Assembly (NCBI GenBank): GCA_028284485.1
Contig: JANQRQ010000291.1
Location: forward strand, 1 to 32,133
Direction of reading: 5' to 3'
Length of the DNA stretch: 32,133 nt
Source: Planctomycetaceae bacterium
GTDB taxonomy: Bacteria; Planctomycetota; Planctomycetia; Planctomycetales; Planctomycetaceae
In this document: positions 22,927 through 32,095 of the stretch, piece after piece
Position numbering within the stretch: the stretch's first letter is position 1
Layout: the number at the start of each line of letters is the position of its first letter
Made by a program: the position numbers and the translations under genes
Notes under the pieces: model-generated
Seen by the model: only the letters and a program-made list of their open reading frames with translations
The model's database searches: none
Told to the model about the DNA's origin: nothing

Positions 22927-25140
22927 CTACTCCGCGGGCACCGAAACCCAGGCCGGAGCGGCCTCGCGAACTTGGGACTGCGAAAGCGCTTGCGGAGAGG
23001 CCGACGGCCGAATGGGATTTTCCCCATAAACGACCAGCCGATCGGGCCGTGCGATCAGCAAATGTTGATCGGTCAGCACCAGATTTCCCCCCGTCTCACC
23101 GTAGAGTGCCCGTAAGTCTTCGCGACGGATCAGGCGACCTGTTTTTTGATCGATGACATACAGAAACTCGCGTGTCGGCCAGTAGACAGTCTCGCCGACC
23201 AACTGTCCCCGGCCGTAGCTGTGACCGACAGGATCGGGAAAACCGATTCGCCAGCGTATCGTTCCACTCGCCATGTCGATTCCCCACAGAGAATTCCCGC
23301 TGACGATGAGAACGCCATTGGCCACGCCCACTAAATGGCGGATTCGGTCGCGGGACGTTCTGGCCCAAAGTTGAACACCCGAGTCGGCATCGAACGCCAT
23401 GATTTGATCGCTATCGCGCGGGGCGACGATCAAAACATCTTGGGAAAACAAGCAGGGCTTCAAGCCCGGTTCGCGCAGAACCGATCGGTCCGAATAATTC
23501 GTCTCCAGGGAAACGTAGGTCACGAGCCAGCGCAGGTCTCCCTGTTCGGCATCGAGCGCAGCGATGGCACCGTTACCTGTGCAATAAAAGACCGTGTCTT
23601 GCGAAAGCGTCAGCAACTCCTGGCTGACATGGTTGAGGCCTTTGTCGAAGTTGGCGAGTGATGCACAAACATGCTGATTCCAAATGAGTTTCCCGGTATC
23701 GGCATCGAGACATGCCACGTTCGTACGGCTGTCGGGTCTCCGTGCCATTACGGGAACATAGGCTCGTTTACCGGCAACGATCGGAGAACTTTGAAAGACC
23801 CAAGGAGATTCTTGGTCTGCAGGTTCGAGATCTGCTTCGGTCGTTCGCCAAAGGAGTTTTCCTTCGCCTTGGTCGATGTCGAGGCAGATCACTTCGCTGC
23901 TGGCATTTCGTTCACGAGGCGTGGGATTCGTAATCGGAGATCCCATGCGCGCGTACAATCGTCCTTCGTGAACGGTCATCGTGTATTGAGGCGTTCCCGC
24001 AACTTGTTCCAACGGCCTGCGGTACTCGAAAGTCGGACCCGCCGGATAAATGTGCGCATCGCGAACGTTGCTTTTCTCCAGCCAAGCGGATCGCCCGCTG
24101 CCTAATTCCCAAGCCCAAATCGTTTGCGAATCGTTGAGAAACACAATCCCCTCGTTGACGACCGGAAAGTAGCTTAAGGGCTTAGAGGAGATCTGCGGTT
24201 GAGAATCCGCCGGTCTCCAGCGGGGAGAATAATCTTGCACCGGTAGCGAAGCCGACCAACGAACGGCGCCCAAGTCGATATCCAACGAAGCGATTTGGTT
24301 ACGCGCGGCATTGCCGGCAAAGGTCGCCGGTTCGCGATTCGGGCTGCGAAAGGACCAGTCGCGGGACTCGCGGAATACGTCCTTCAGGATCTCAGCGAGA
24401 TTTCCTTGCCGACCCGCGAGTGAACCTTGCGCGTCGGAATGCCGGCGGCTGAAAGCGGCCAATTCGCGCGCCGCGCGGGTGTCGTCTCCGGCGAACAAAC
24501 TGCACAGAATCAGACGAGCCAGCACCTCGGGTTCAGCAAACTCCGAATCGGGATAACGCAAGACTGCAACGGGCCGACCCAGAGGCGGTACTTGCTGTCG
24601 CGGAATCAGTTTCGACCAGTATTTGCGTGCGGCGGAGGTATCGCCCCGCTCCCAGGCCATTTCTCCTAATAACCACAACGCGTCGTCGCCGGCACTGCTA
24701 CAAAACAACTCCTCGACGATGCGCTGCAGTGCTACGCGGTCACGCTGTTCCATCCCTGTTTCGAGCCATCGATCGGCGCGCGAATCGACTCGTCTGCGAT
24801 AGGCGGCCAATGCTTCAGGTGGGAAGCCGGCAATCACCATTTGGCAATACACTGGAACGCTGAGATAGCGGCCGGCGGAAACCTCAAGCAGGTACTCGCT
24901 GCCTTCCGTGGAGATTTGGTCGATGACTTCGTTCGCCTGGTCCCAAGCGCCTTGCTGAAGGTAGTCGCCAATCGTATGCACTTTTTTGACGACGCTGTTG
25001 TCGGTCAGCACGGTCACCGATTCCCGAAAGCGCATCGGCGATTCGATTGGGTCCTGTGCACATGCGGCACTAACGATTCCAGACACAACGACCAGGGCCG
25101 TCAGTATCGCGGACGGATCGTGGAACTTACTTTGGAACAT
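22927..25140 (-). CDS. Secreted PQQ-like beta-propeller repeat protein
   Basis: A 737-residue protein with a signal peptide (about 1-28, ending VSAACAQ). Residues about 30-270 are helical and TPR-like (GDYLQQGAWDQANEVIDQIS, SSAGDDALWLLGEMAWERGD, ARKYWSKLIPR). The remainder is an eight-blade-type PQQ-like propeller with repeated blade signatures such as GKLIWNQHV, GNGAIAALDAEQGDLRWLV, DQIMAFDADSGVQLWA, LWGIDMASGTIRWRI and FLYVIDQKTGRLI. Such proteins are abundant in planctomycetes and may bind PQQ or act as scaffolds; no catalytic residues were identified. ATG 25138-25140 is used because the longer frame runs antisense through the neighbouring gene. It lies 23 bp after the 54-residue membrane-protein gene, in an apparent operon. 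Confidence 0.85.
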   Translation of the reverse strand: MFQSKFHDPSAILTALVVVSGIVSAACAQDPIESPMRFRESVTVLTDNSVVKKVHTIGDYLQQGAWDQANEVIDQISTEGSEYLLEVSAGRYLSVPVYCQMVIAGFPPEALAAYRRRVDSRADRWLETGMEQRDRVALQRIVEELFCSSAGDDALWLLGEMAWERGDTSAARKYWSKLIPRQQVPPLGRPVAVLRYPDSEFAEPEVLARLILCSLFAGDDTRAARELAAFSRRHSDAQGSLAGRQGNLAEILKDVFRESRDWSFRSPNREPATFAGNAARNQIASLDIDLGAVRWSASLPVQDYSPRWRPADSQPQISSKPLSYFPVVNEGIVFLNDSQTIWAWELGSGRSAWLEKSNVRDAHIYPAGPTFEYRRPLEQVAGTPQYTMTVHEGRLYARMGSPITNPTPRERNASSEVICLDIDQGEGKLLWRTTEADLEPADQESPWVFQSSPIVAGKRAYVPVMARRPDSRTNVACLDADTGKLIWNQHVCASLANFDKGLNHVSQELLTLSQDTVFYCTGNGAIAALDAEQGDLRWLVTYVSLETNYSDRSVLREPGLKPCLFSQDVLIVAPRDSDQIMAFDADSGVQLWARTSRDRIRHLVGVANGVLIVSGNSLWGIDMASGTIRWRIGFPDPVGHSYGRGQLVGETVYWPTREFLYVIDQKTGRLIRREDLRALYGETGGNLVLTDQHLLIARPDRLVVYGENPIRPSASPQALSQSQVREAAPAWVSVPAE

Positions 25141-25163
25141 AAGGCTTCTGCAGCCACGTGCTG

Positions 25164-25328
25164 TTACTGCTCGCGCAGCTTCCAGCCGATCCAAAAAACA
25201 ATGATGCCGGCCAAAGTACAGGCCGGCATCACGATGAGACGAAATCCGAAATTGAGCTGCCACAGAATCAGCAAGGGCAGAAAGACAAGCACGGCGAATT
25301 GCAACAACGCGCCAATTTGCTGTTTCAT
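25164..25328 (-). CDS. 54-residue membrane protein in the PQQ/cupredoxin operon
   Basis: A short gene read directly from the sequence: ATG at 25326-25328 to TAA at 25164-25166. The product MKQQIGALLQFAVLVFLPLL continues to a basic C-terminus WKLREQ. Two transmembrane helices are evident (about 7-24 and 31-48). It is 12 bp after the cupredoxin-like gene and 23 bp before the propeller gene, so it is almost certainly co-transcribed. It may help anchor or assemble the two exported neighbours. No family recognised; spacing and hydrophobicity support it as real. Confidence 0.7.
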   Translation of the reverse strand: MKQQIGALLQFAVLVFLPLLILWQLNFGFRLIVMPACTLAGIIVFWIGWKLREQ

Positions 25329-25340
25329 GGCCCGAGCTGT

Positions 25341-26135
25341 CTACTTCTGAAAGTTTTCCAACGGAACTTTGACCACTCCGATGTCGGCTGTTTGACCCGG
25401 TTCCACCGTCACCGTAAAGCCGCGGCGGTGCGACGTCGGGTAGCCTTCGGCAATATAACCGGCGAGTTCGTGGTTGACGAAAAATTCGTGTTCGCCGGCC
25501 GGGACGTTCTCCAACTTGAACTTGCCATCGGTATCGGTAATGACGGCGTACGGGTGATCGATCACAAGCCACTTCGCGCTCATCCACGGGTGGATGTTGC
25601 ACTGAATGGTCATCGGCAAGCGTTCGGCCCGATTGAGCGTATCAACCTTTTGGCCTTCGCGGTCGTTCGCTTTGCTGATGAAGTTGAACCCCTGGTTCGA
25701 GATGAATTGGGCATTGGTGTTGTGAGAACAATTGTCTGCCGATTTGACGACCAACGTTTGATCGGTCCGAATGATCATGGCATGCGGAACGAATCGGCAG
25801 CCAACTTGATCGAAAACAACTTCCTTTTCTTTGCTTTCCTTGAGATCCGGATGAATCGGCAGACGAGCAGCGATTCGAGAATCGAGGTACACGAAAATAT
25901 TGGCAATCCCCTTCGAGGTGGGATCGATGACCAATTCATCGCTGACCACATTGTCTTGGGCACAGCACGCCGCGTCTTTCGCGGACGGATCGCCTTTTTT
26001 CACCAAAATCTTCGGTGGGGGAACATCTCCGTCCAAAACAAACTGGCCGGTAATCGTTCCGTAATCTTGTGCGGGCAGATTCGTTGCGGTGAGCAGAATT
26101 GCAGTCAGTAAAAGCACTATTGATCGTGTGGTCAT
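25341..26135 (-). CDS. Secreted cupredoxin-like / carboxypeptidase-regulatory-like protein
   Basis: A 264-residue protein with a signal peptide (about 1-22, ending NLPAQ). It begins with GTITGQFVLDGDVPPP, has a cupredoxin-like core with potential type 1 copper ligands His138 (NCSHNTN) and Cys179-His182-Met185 (CNIHPWM), and ends with a carboxypeptidase-regulatory-like beta domain (DTDGKFKLENVPAGEHEFFV). Proteins of this form are sometimes annotated as methylamine utilisation proteins. It would act outside the cytoplasm, perhaps in electron transfer. It heads the cluster with the 54-residue membrane protein and the propeller protein. ATG 26133-26135 has GAGAG just upstream. Copper binding is inferred from motif spacing only. 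Confidence 0.8.
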   Translation of the reverse strand: MTTRSIVLLLTAILLTATNLPAQDYGTITGQFVLDGDVPPPKILVKKGDPSAKDAACCAQDNVVSDELVIDPTSKGIANIFVYLDSRIAARLPIHPDLKESKEKEVVFDQVGCRFVPHAMIIRTDQTLVVKSADNCSHNTNAQFISNQGFNFISKANDREGQKVDTLNRAERLPMTIQCNIHPWMSAKWLVIDHPYAVITDTDGKFKLENVPAGEHEFFVNHELAGYIAEGYPTSHRRGFTVTVEPGQTADIGVVKVPLENFQK

Positions 26136-26939
26136 CTCTCAAATCTTCCTGGCAATGGCATGGTGTTGTGGAATGCGGAATGAAGTCTTGCGGCGTGGCG
26201 ATCGAGCTTCATGCGGCCACGAATCGTCAGGCATGGCGTCGGTGTGCCTGCCAGTCGTTTTCCATTATTGCCGAAACTTCCCATTCAGCCGGAAAATACT
26301 CAGCAGTTCCAGATTAGCGAATCGGTTTTACAAACGCGACCCAACAGCAAGCCTGTCGACATCTATGGGTGTGGTCAGCAGTTACGACAACTGTTTGGCA
26401 CCAATGGAAGGGGCATTTTGAGGAATTGACGCACGACCGATCGATAAAGTTTTGTCTATCGACACTCTAAACCGTTCCGTGACGAATCGACCGAGTCATT
26501 TCCCCGCGGATAGCTGGCCCCCGCGGAAGTTTTGAAGTTTCGAATGAGGGCGAATTCTGGAGCCGCTTCTCGATTTCCAAACCAACCGGCTGTTGACACT
26601 ACACATGTCATAGCGGTGGCTGCCAACTACCGGGAATTTTGAATTCGGATCGGCGGCTAGAAGCCGCCGCTACGGTTTTTTGGAAAATCTGCGCCTGGCG
26701 CATTTCAACCGTTGGTCGCACAGATCCCTCGCGCGACGTTGAAGGGATTCATCGTTGTCACGCGCGGTCTATTCTTGTCGCGGGCGTTTCTAGCTCGTGG
26801 GAGCCAGCTATCAGAGAACGAACCGCAATAGTCGCGGCCACAAAACAGCGCAATCTGCTGTCGCCATGAATTCGGTCGTTACGCAGGTGCTGCGCTGACT
26901 TGTTACTTGAGAAGTCGCTACCAAGACAAACCGTGTGTT
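26136..26939. other. Long intergenic region with repeat fragments
   Basis: No credible gene. It contains a degenerate repeat B (26495-26528, TCATTTCCCCGCGG...CCCCCGCGGAAG) and a hairpin CGGCGGCT-AGA-AGCCGCCG (26651-26669) followed by CTACGG and six T. The hairpin faces the plus strand, where no upstream gene exists, so it is more likely another dispersed palindrome than a working terminator. Confidence 0.45.
26651..26680 (+). repeat. GCGGCTAGAAGCCGC palindrome
   Basis: Perfect 8-bp arms around AGA, then a T-run after CGCTACGG. It resembles a rho-independent terminator on the plus strand, but there is no plus-strand gene for it to terminate. Confidence 0.5.
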
Positions 26940-27863
26940 TTAGTTGTCACCTTCATCACTGTCGGCACCATCGCCGCCACGTCCACCACGACCTCCGCCG
27001 TCACCACCGCGGCCGCCACGTCCTCCGGTCGGTGGAGAGTTATACTCTTCTTCGTCGATCACGCCATCGGAGTTGGCATCGATGCGGTCGAAGAATTCAG
27101 CCATGCGTCCGGCTGCTTCGGCTTCTTCTTTGGTAATCTTGCCATCGCCATCGGTATCGCGCTCCGAAAAGGCTGGCCTTTCACCGCGTCCGCCACCACC
27201 CTCGCCTCCGCCGTCGCCACCTTCGTCGCCTCCGTCACCGTCATCTTCTTCAGTGGCCCGCGAAGGAACGTATTCCTCTTCATCGATCACACCGTCGGAA
27301 TTAGTGTCGCGACTCGCGAAGAATCTTTCGGTGAGTCCGGCTGCATCGGTTTCGTCCTGAGTGACCTTGCCGTCGTGGTTGGTATCCAACCTTGAGAATT
27401 CGAGTCGGTCCTCGCCGTATTCTGCGATGTATTCCTCGTGAAACTCTTCGGCCATGTCGGCGACCATTCGGTGGTGGGACGATTCCTCCTTATCGACTTC
27501 AAACCCGAGGATCATCGGTTTTCCGGCTGAGCTTTTTTCCTGTTCGACATTGATCAGCAACTTGTACTCTTTGAACGGCCCCTTCCATCGGTACACCTTG
27601 TAGCGGATGTCGCCATCTTGTACGAATTCGCTTTCGGTGTAATTTCCCGCCAGCATGTCCGCCATTTCACTGTACAGCACACTGTCTCGCTCGTTTTGCT
27701 CGTTGGCTTCCAATGCACCTTTCACGCGGGAGGTGGTCATCGACATGCCGTAATAGGCGAGACCCTGCATACCGACCACGACCACCATGACGGCGATCAG
27801 GCCCCACACAATGAATCGTTCAACCGGATTACGTTTTTTCTTTTCGCTGCTGGCGTCTGACAT
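26940..27863 (-). CDS. Single-pass membrane protein with four EF-hand loops and Gly/Asp-rich linkers
   Basis: A 307-residue protein. A short basic N-terminus (KKKRNPVERF) precedes one transmembrane helix (about 17-38). A domain of unknown fold follows (45-150, YRWKGPFKEYKLLINVEQE). Then come two pairs of canonical EF-hand loops: DTNHDGKVTQDE (160-171), DTNSDGVIDEEE (186-197), DTDGDGKITKEE (236-247) and DANSDGVIDEEE (262-273). The pairs are joined and followed by low-complexity Gly/Asp/Arg-rich runs. ATG 27861-27863 has AAAGGG upstream; the longer frame to 28010 is not supported. It most likely binds calcium on the outer side of the membrane. No partner gene adjoins it. The repeated EF-hand pair looks like an internal duplication. 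Confidence 0.85.
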   Translation of the reverse strand: MSDASSEKKKRNPVERFIVWGLIAVMVVVVGMQGLAYYGMSMTTSRVKGALEANEQNERDSVLYSEMADMLAGNYTESEFVQDGDIRYKVYRWKGPFKEYKLLINVEQEKSSAGKPMILGFEVDKEESSHHRMVADMAEEFHEEYIAEYGEDRLEFSRLDTNHDGKVTQDETDAAGLTERFFASRDTNSDGVIDEEEYVPSRATEEDDGDGGDEGGDGGGEGGGGRGERPAFSERDTDGDGKITKEEAEAAGRMAEFFDRIDANSDGVIDEEEYNSPPTGGRGGRGGDGGGRGGRGGDGADSDEGDN

Positions 27864-28390
27864 GGCGGCCCTTTCTATTCTGCTGTGCGATGACTTCGGA
27901 GAATCGGGATGGAATTCACCGAGGCATAAGAGTCGGATCGTATGAAAACCGGCGGAGTCCGTGCCCAGGTCACCCTTCAATCTTCGGAAGACCTGCGGCC
28001 GAAAGGACACCGCGCTTCAACCAGCATGCCGGGCAAATGTCTTTTGTTCAAGCGAAAAATCGCAAAGCCGGCCGGTCTGCGAGCGTACGATTCCCCCCCG
28101 TTGGTAGAGTCAACGCAGTTTCAACGAACCTTCTACCGGGTTCGACCAAGTGAAGTGAACCACGGAAAGCACGAAATGAAACGTCTGTTTTGTCTCTTTC
28201 GTGCCTCTAACGGATGAAATTGGCGCAAGGTGCGCAGATTCTCTAAAAGTTGAGACTCTGTAGCTGCGGCCAGAATGAACCGGCTGCGCCGGGCGTTTCG
28301 TGGTTCCTATTCTTCATCCTCTCCGTGCCCACCGTGACTCCGTGGTGAGAACTTAGGAAGTCAGCCACGGATCGACATGGATACTCACGT
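27864..28390. other. Intergenic region without a gene
   Basis: No credible coding frame. It holds fragments of common planctomycete-style intergenic phrases (about 28150-28210, CCACGGAAAGCACGAAATG; about 28318-28350, TCCGTGCCCACCGTGACTCC) next to the inverted 165-bp repeat. Confidence 0.4.
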
Positions 28391-28555
28391 ACGTCACCTC
28401 GCCTTCTGGGAGAGGTCGGCCGCAGGCCGGGAGAGGGTAAATGGAAATGTGTGATCGAATCTTATTTGCCGGTTGCATTTGGTTGTCGTGTCCAGTGAAA
28501 GCCCCCCTCCCGGACGCGAACGCGTCCGACCTCCCCCGTAAACGGGGGAGGTCAC
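28391..28555 (-). repeat. 165-bp palindromic repeat A, inverted copy
   Basis: On the plus strand it begins GTCACCTCGCCTTCTGGGAG, has the GGTCGGCCGCAGGCCGGGAG palindrome, then CGGACGC/GCGTCCG and the CCTCCCCCGTAAACGGGGGA hairpin, ending GAGGTCAC. It is therefore the reverse complement of the five copies in 1-7.5 kb. About 50 bp later, AATCCTGTCCATACTTGTTC resembles 6308-6327, where a truncated copy also lies nearby. Confidence 0.7.
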
Positions 28556-28724
28556 GGATCGGTGCGGTCGTCGAAAATATGATTGACGACATGCGAATTC
28601 CTAATCCTGTCCATACTTGTTCATCCTGTCTTTCATTTCTTCGATCTCCGAGACCTCTGTAGAAGATCGTTTTCTTAAAGCCACAGGGTGCACCGGGCCC
28701 ACTGAGTGCGAATCTTCTTAGCAA

Positions 28725-30278
28725 TCAGTTGGCGGCCAACTTGTGCAATCGGGCACCGATACTAATGTGCAACAGCCCCATTCCCAATATGGCGAATACG
28801 ATCATCAGCACGAAGACGCCGTCCTCATTTGACGGCCCACCTCCCCAGAACAGCATCGACATACAAATCCCGTTGACGAGATAAACGATGGCGATTGATA
28901 AGGGGAAGGCCGCCCATTTCACGACCAGTGACAGAAACGCCACCAGGTACAAAAAGAGCGCGTATTGGAACAGGAACATCCAAAACCCAGTTTCATCGAG
29001 CAGGTCGCCTAAGCCGTCGAAGAAATCTTCAGGATTAAGGACCACCCCCACACCGACCCAAAACAAAGCGGGGATCAAAGCCATGACGCACGCGATGACC
29101 TTGAGCGCGGCGATCTCAAACAGCGAAACTGGCAGCAAATAGACCAACGACAAGGTTTTCCATTTCACTTCTTCCTGAAAGATTCGCGAAATACATAACG
29201 GCAGTTCGATGCCGGCGGCGACTAACCCGATCCACAACCACATCGCCGCGATATCTTCTCGGGAGGGTGTACTCCAACTGGCAAAACTGCTGTAAAGCAC
29301 AATAACGGGAACCACGCCCCCGTAAATCAAGAATTTGACAATCAGCATGAGTTTCCCGCCAGCCGTGAAATGAAAGTCCTTCCACGTCAATGCGGAAGTC
29401 CATGCGCGGCCCGGTCGAAGCCAGCGGAGCGCCCGAATTCGTTTACCGAATAGTCTTCGACCTTCGGTCACAGGCAGTTCATTGCGAGTCATGAAGTCGA
29501 ACAACAACCAAGACAATCCAAATAAAACCACAGCGGCAATGCTGTTCGAAATGACTTGGAAACTAAAAATCGAACCGGTAAATGCCGCTCCCAGAATGAT
29601 CGAGATCCGCCAAAGGGGCACGGCGTCTACGAACCAACCCAACAGGGTTGTCGCCCATTGGACGAATTGGTTCTGGCCATCCAACTGTCCGTCCCGAATC
29701 AGAGAACCGATCATTGCATTGAGAATGGTGGGCAGAAACAACAACAACCCCAACAGGATCACCGTTCGCGTCGAAGCTGATTTCGACCGCGGGGAGCAGA
29801 CGGAGGCCAATAACGCCAGATTCGATAAGAACAGCAAATAGGCCAATAGCGCACAGTACATGGCCAACACTTGGTGGACGGTAACGCCCCCCAGCGTGAC
29901 GGCCAGCAATGTAAATGGAAATTGTGCCGACAGAAGCAAAAATGCAGAGATCAATCGGGAGGTCGATTTACCGAGGAGAATCGAAACCGAACTGACTCCT
30001 GCCATCTTCAAGAGACCCAGAGTCCGTTCTTCCTTTTCTTCGGTGATCGAAGTGGCGAAGTAACCGGCGCCGGCCAGCGTAATAAACCAGAAATTCAAGT
30101 AGGACATACTAGTGAAGAACTGCAGCCCCGCAGCCCCGAACATCAAACTCATCGATTGTGCCCAAATCAGCACGACGTACGTCATGCCAATGAACAACAC
30201 GCGCATGAGATGGGTGCGCATCGATCGTTCGTCGACGCGCAACGAGCGGGTTAACAGCGCAAAAACTCGAGTCATCAT
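28725..30278 (-). CDS. ABC-2-type transporter permease
   Basis: A 517-residue polytopic membrane protein with roughly ten to twelve helices (for example VLFIGMTYVVLIWAQSMSLM, FWFITLAGAGYFATSI, VILLGLLLFLPTILNAMIGS, VYLVNGICMSMLF). The segment SITEEKEERTLGLLKMAGVS (about 85-104) is the coupling-type motif of ABC-2 permeases that contacts the ATPase. ATG 30276-30278 overlaps the upstream stop TGA (30275-30277) as ATGA, so the two genes are translationally coupled; the longer frame to 30440 is rejected. No ATPase gene is in the window; it would be expected to the right. The pair may export a substrate or, as in Gld-type systems, support surface processes; the substrate is unknown. Confidence 0.85.
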   Translation of the reverse strand: MMTRVFALLTRSLRVDERSMRTHLMRVLFIGMTYVVLIWAQSMSLMFGAAGLQFFTSMSYLNFWFITLAGAGYFATSITEEKEERTLGLLKMAGVSSVSILLGKSTSRLISAFLLLSAQFPFTLLAVTLGGVTVHQVLAMYCALLAYLLFLSNLALLASVCSPRSKSASTRTVILLGLLLFLPTILNAMIGSLIRDGQLDGQNQFVQWATTLLGWFVDAVPLWRISIILGAAFTGSIFSFQVISNSIAAVVLFGLSWLLFDFMTRNELPVTEGRRLFGKRIRALRWLRPGRAWTSALTWKDFHFTAGGKLMLIVKFLIYGGVVPVIVLYSSFASWSTPSREDIAAMWLWIGLVAAGIELPLCISRIFQEEVKWKTLSLVYLLPVSLFEIAALKVIACVMALIPALFWVGVGVVLNPEDFFDGLGDLLDETGFWMFLFQYALFLYLVAFLSLVVKWAAFPLSIAIVYLVNGICMSMLFWGGGPSNEDGVFVLMIVFAILGMGLLHISIGARLHKLAAN

Positions 30279-32095
30279 GGAGATTGAGGAATCAGCAACG
30301 GAATTTCGTACAACACGTAACCCATTTGCGACGGAAATTGTGCCGCATGGACATAAAACTCTTTCGGCATCGGTGCGTAGACATAAAGGACGACTTGGTC
30401 GGCAGGCACTGCAGGGCCTCGAAGGTTTTTCGACTTCCAACGGTCGAGAGTCTGCATGACCAATGGCGAACGCAGCTCTTCGTATTGATCCTCGATGGGA
30501 ATCGATTCACCATCTCTTCCAAATGCCGGGTAGTACCTTTGCTGCCAGAATTCCTCGAGCGTCATAAGTCGCTCGATGGGTTCGGGAGTTTGGGTTTTCA
30601 CCAGTCGGTCATTCTGCCGCATGAACTGGTAAGCATTGCGACCATGAACGGCGAAGCAGGAATCCATCGAAACTTCCGGAAAACTCTCGTCGATGGAGAT
30701 TTCCAGTTCTTCGATTCGCTGGTTCGGGCCGATTTCAATGCTCGCAATCGAAACCGGAAAGGGCAGGGCATCGACGCGGGAACGGCTGACAAAGGGGCGA
30801 CTGGAAAATGGGGGAATCTCGACGTAGAACCCCCCGCTGAGACCGTTGTCGATGATTCCACGAACAGGCTCGAGCGACTGCGCCGAAGAGTACAATCGGC
30901 CATCGCCATCGTGCGCGATCGCATAATCGCCGCCGCGAGTCACAAAGGCATCCGACCAGTGGCGGACCTCGTAGCCGGAGTTTCCGATCGGGCGCGCAAT
31001 TCCCGCCATGTGCATTGTGGTCGATTCTCCATATCCACGTCGGCCAATTGCGTGAAAACAAAGCGACACAAACGAAACGAGCACCAAAAATGCCAACAGC
31101 CCTAAACGAAAATCAAGCCGTCGACGATTCAAGAGATAAATGCCGGGAAACACCCACAGGAAGTAGACCCACGACAGGGCATGAATGAGCAACCAATTAT
31201 GGTCGACTTGCGTCATTCTTCGCAGATGTTCAAACAGGGTCATGTCAAACTGACCGTAATCGTCATTCCATTGCTGATACGAATTACTATCCGCGTTGTT
31301 GTCCTCTTCCTCGTCGCCCGGGTCGCGGGCAATCGACCGTGCCGTGCGCAGCGACTGAAAGTGATCGGCACCGATTTCAGCACGTGACAGGGCATGCCGT
31401 CGAACAAGACCAACCCCGACACGAAATTCGTCGAGCGGTGAATTCAGAACCGAAAGATCTTCGGGGAACGTCGGGTAAGCACCGTTCGCAGTTTGCAATA
31501 GCTCCAACGTGCCCCCCAGCTGCAGCCAATCCAAAAAGGCACGGCGGCGGCTTTCGGTCCAACGAGGGACATGGTCCAACACGACCGATTCGAGGCCGGC
31601 AGTCGCAGCCACCATCGGAGGAAACAAGCCCTCGTCAAACCGCTTCATCCCGCCACTCGATCCCGGCGAAAGCGACTGCGTACTTTCCAATAGAATTCGC
31701 GCCGGCTCGTCGGTGACCCCGGTCAAGTTGATGGTGACGCCTTGTGAGGGGCGCAATCCCCAAGATACCCGCCACGAATCGTGCTCGTTGGTGACGTACG
31801 GGTAGAATTGCACCCAGCGCGTTGAATTCGGCGATAGGGAAACACGTTCGTCGATTCTTGCACCGACCGGTCCCGTTCCTCCGACTCGTTGCAAGCGCAG
31901 ACGAATGTCAACCAGATCGGGTGTGTAATTGCTCACAAGGACCGAAAACGGGTTGAATTCTCCGATAACCGGCTCGCCGTCGAAGCCCCACACCGTTTCT
32001 TCGATGTCGAGGGCGTGCGCCGGTGGAGCCAACCATGTCGTCACAACAATCGCGACTGCAATCGCGTGCCATCGGCGCCATAAGAAGCGTGGCAA
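30275..32095 (-). CDS. Large membrane/periplasmic protein of an ABC-2 export operon
   Basis: A 606-residue protein if it starts at TTG 32095: a signal peptide (RRWHAIAVAIVVTTWLAPPAHA), a beta-rich first domain (about 30-150, ETVWGFDGEPVIGEFNPFSV), a middle region that resembles the ligand-type fold of GldG-like or DUF4350-like proteins (LESVVLDHVPRWTESRRRAF, LDWLQLGGTLELLQ), two membrane helices (about 310-360, LSWVYFLWVFPGIYLLN and LGLLAFLVLVSFVSLCFHAI) and a periplasmic C-terminus ending LYEIPLLIPQ. It overlaps the ABC-2 permease by 4 bp. The frame stays open to the window edge (SAADSPIESTRS precedes TTG), so a longer N-terminus outside the window cannot be excluded. Function is inferred only from partnership with the permease. 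Confidence 0.75.
   Translation of the reverse strand: MPRFLWRRWHAIAVAIVVTTWLAPPAHALDIEETVWGFDGEPVIGEFNPFSVLVSNYTPDLVDIRLRLQRVGGTGPVGARIDERVSLSPNSTRWVQFYPYVTNEHDSWRVSWGLRPSQGVTINLTGVTDEPARILLESTQSLSPGSSGGMKRFDEGLFPPMVAATAGLESVVLDHVPRWTESRRRAFLDWLQLGGTLELLQTANGAYPTFPEDLSVLNSPLDEFRVGVGLVRRHALSRAEIGADHFQSLRTARSIARDPGDEEEDNNADSNSYQQWNDDYGQFDMTLFEHLRRMTQVDHNWLLIHALSWVYFLWVFPGIYLLNRRRLDFRLGLLAFLVLVSFVSLCFHAIGRRGYGESTTMHMAGIARPIGNSGYEVRHWSDAFVTRGGDYAIAHDGDGRLYSSAQSLEPVRGIIDNGLSGGFYVEIPPFSSRPFVSRSRVDALPFPVSIASIEIGPNQRIEELEISIDESFPEVSMDSCFAVHGRNAYQFMRQNDRLVKTQTPEPIERLMTLEEFWQQRYYPAFGRDGESIPIEDQYEELRSPLVMQTLDRWKSKNLRGPAVPADQVVLYVYAPMPKEFYVHAAQFPSQMGYVLYEIPLLIPQSP

Noticed and set aside
25141..25602. N-terminal extension of the propeller protein
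   Set aside because: Runs antisense or out of frame through the cupredoxin-like gene and the 54-residue gene and is Arg-rich, and a signal peptide begins at the 25140 ATG.
26651..26680. Rho-independent terminator on the plus strand
   Set aside because: No plus-strand gene lies upstream; treated as a dispersed palindrome.
26944..27360. Proline/serine-rich plus-strand frame
   Set aside because: Antisense shadow of the Gly/Asp-rich EF-hand gene; the EF-hand frame has clear motifs.
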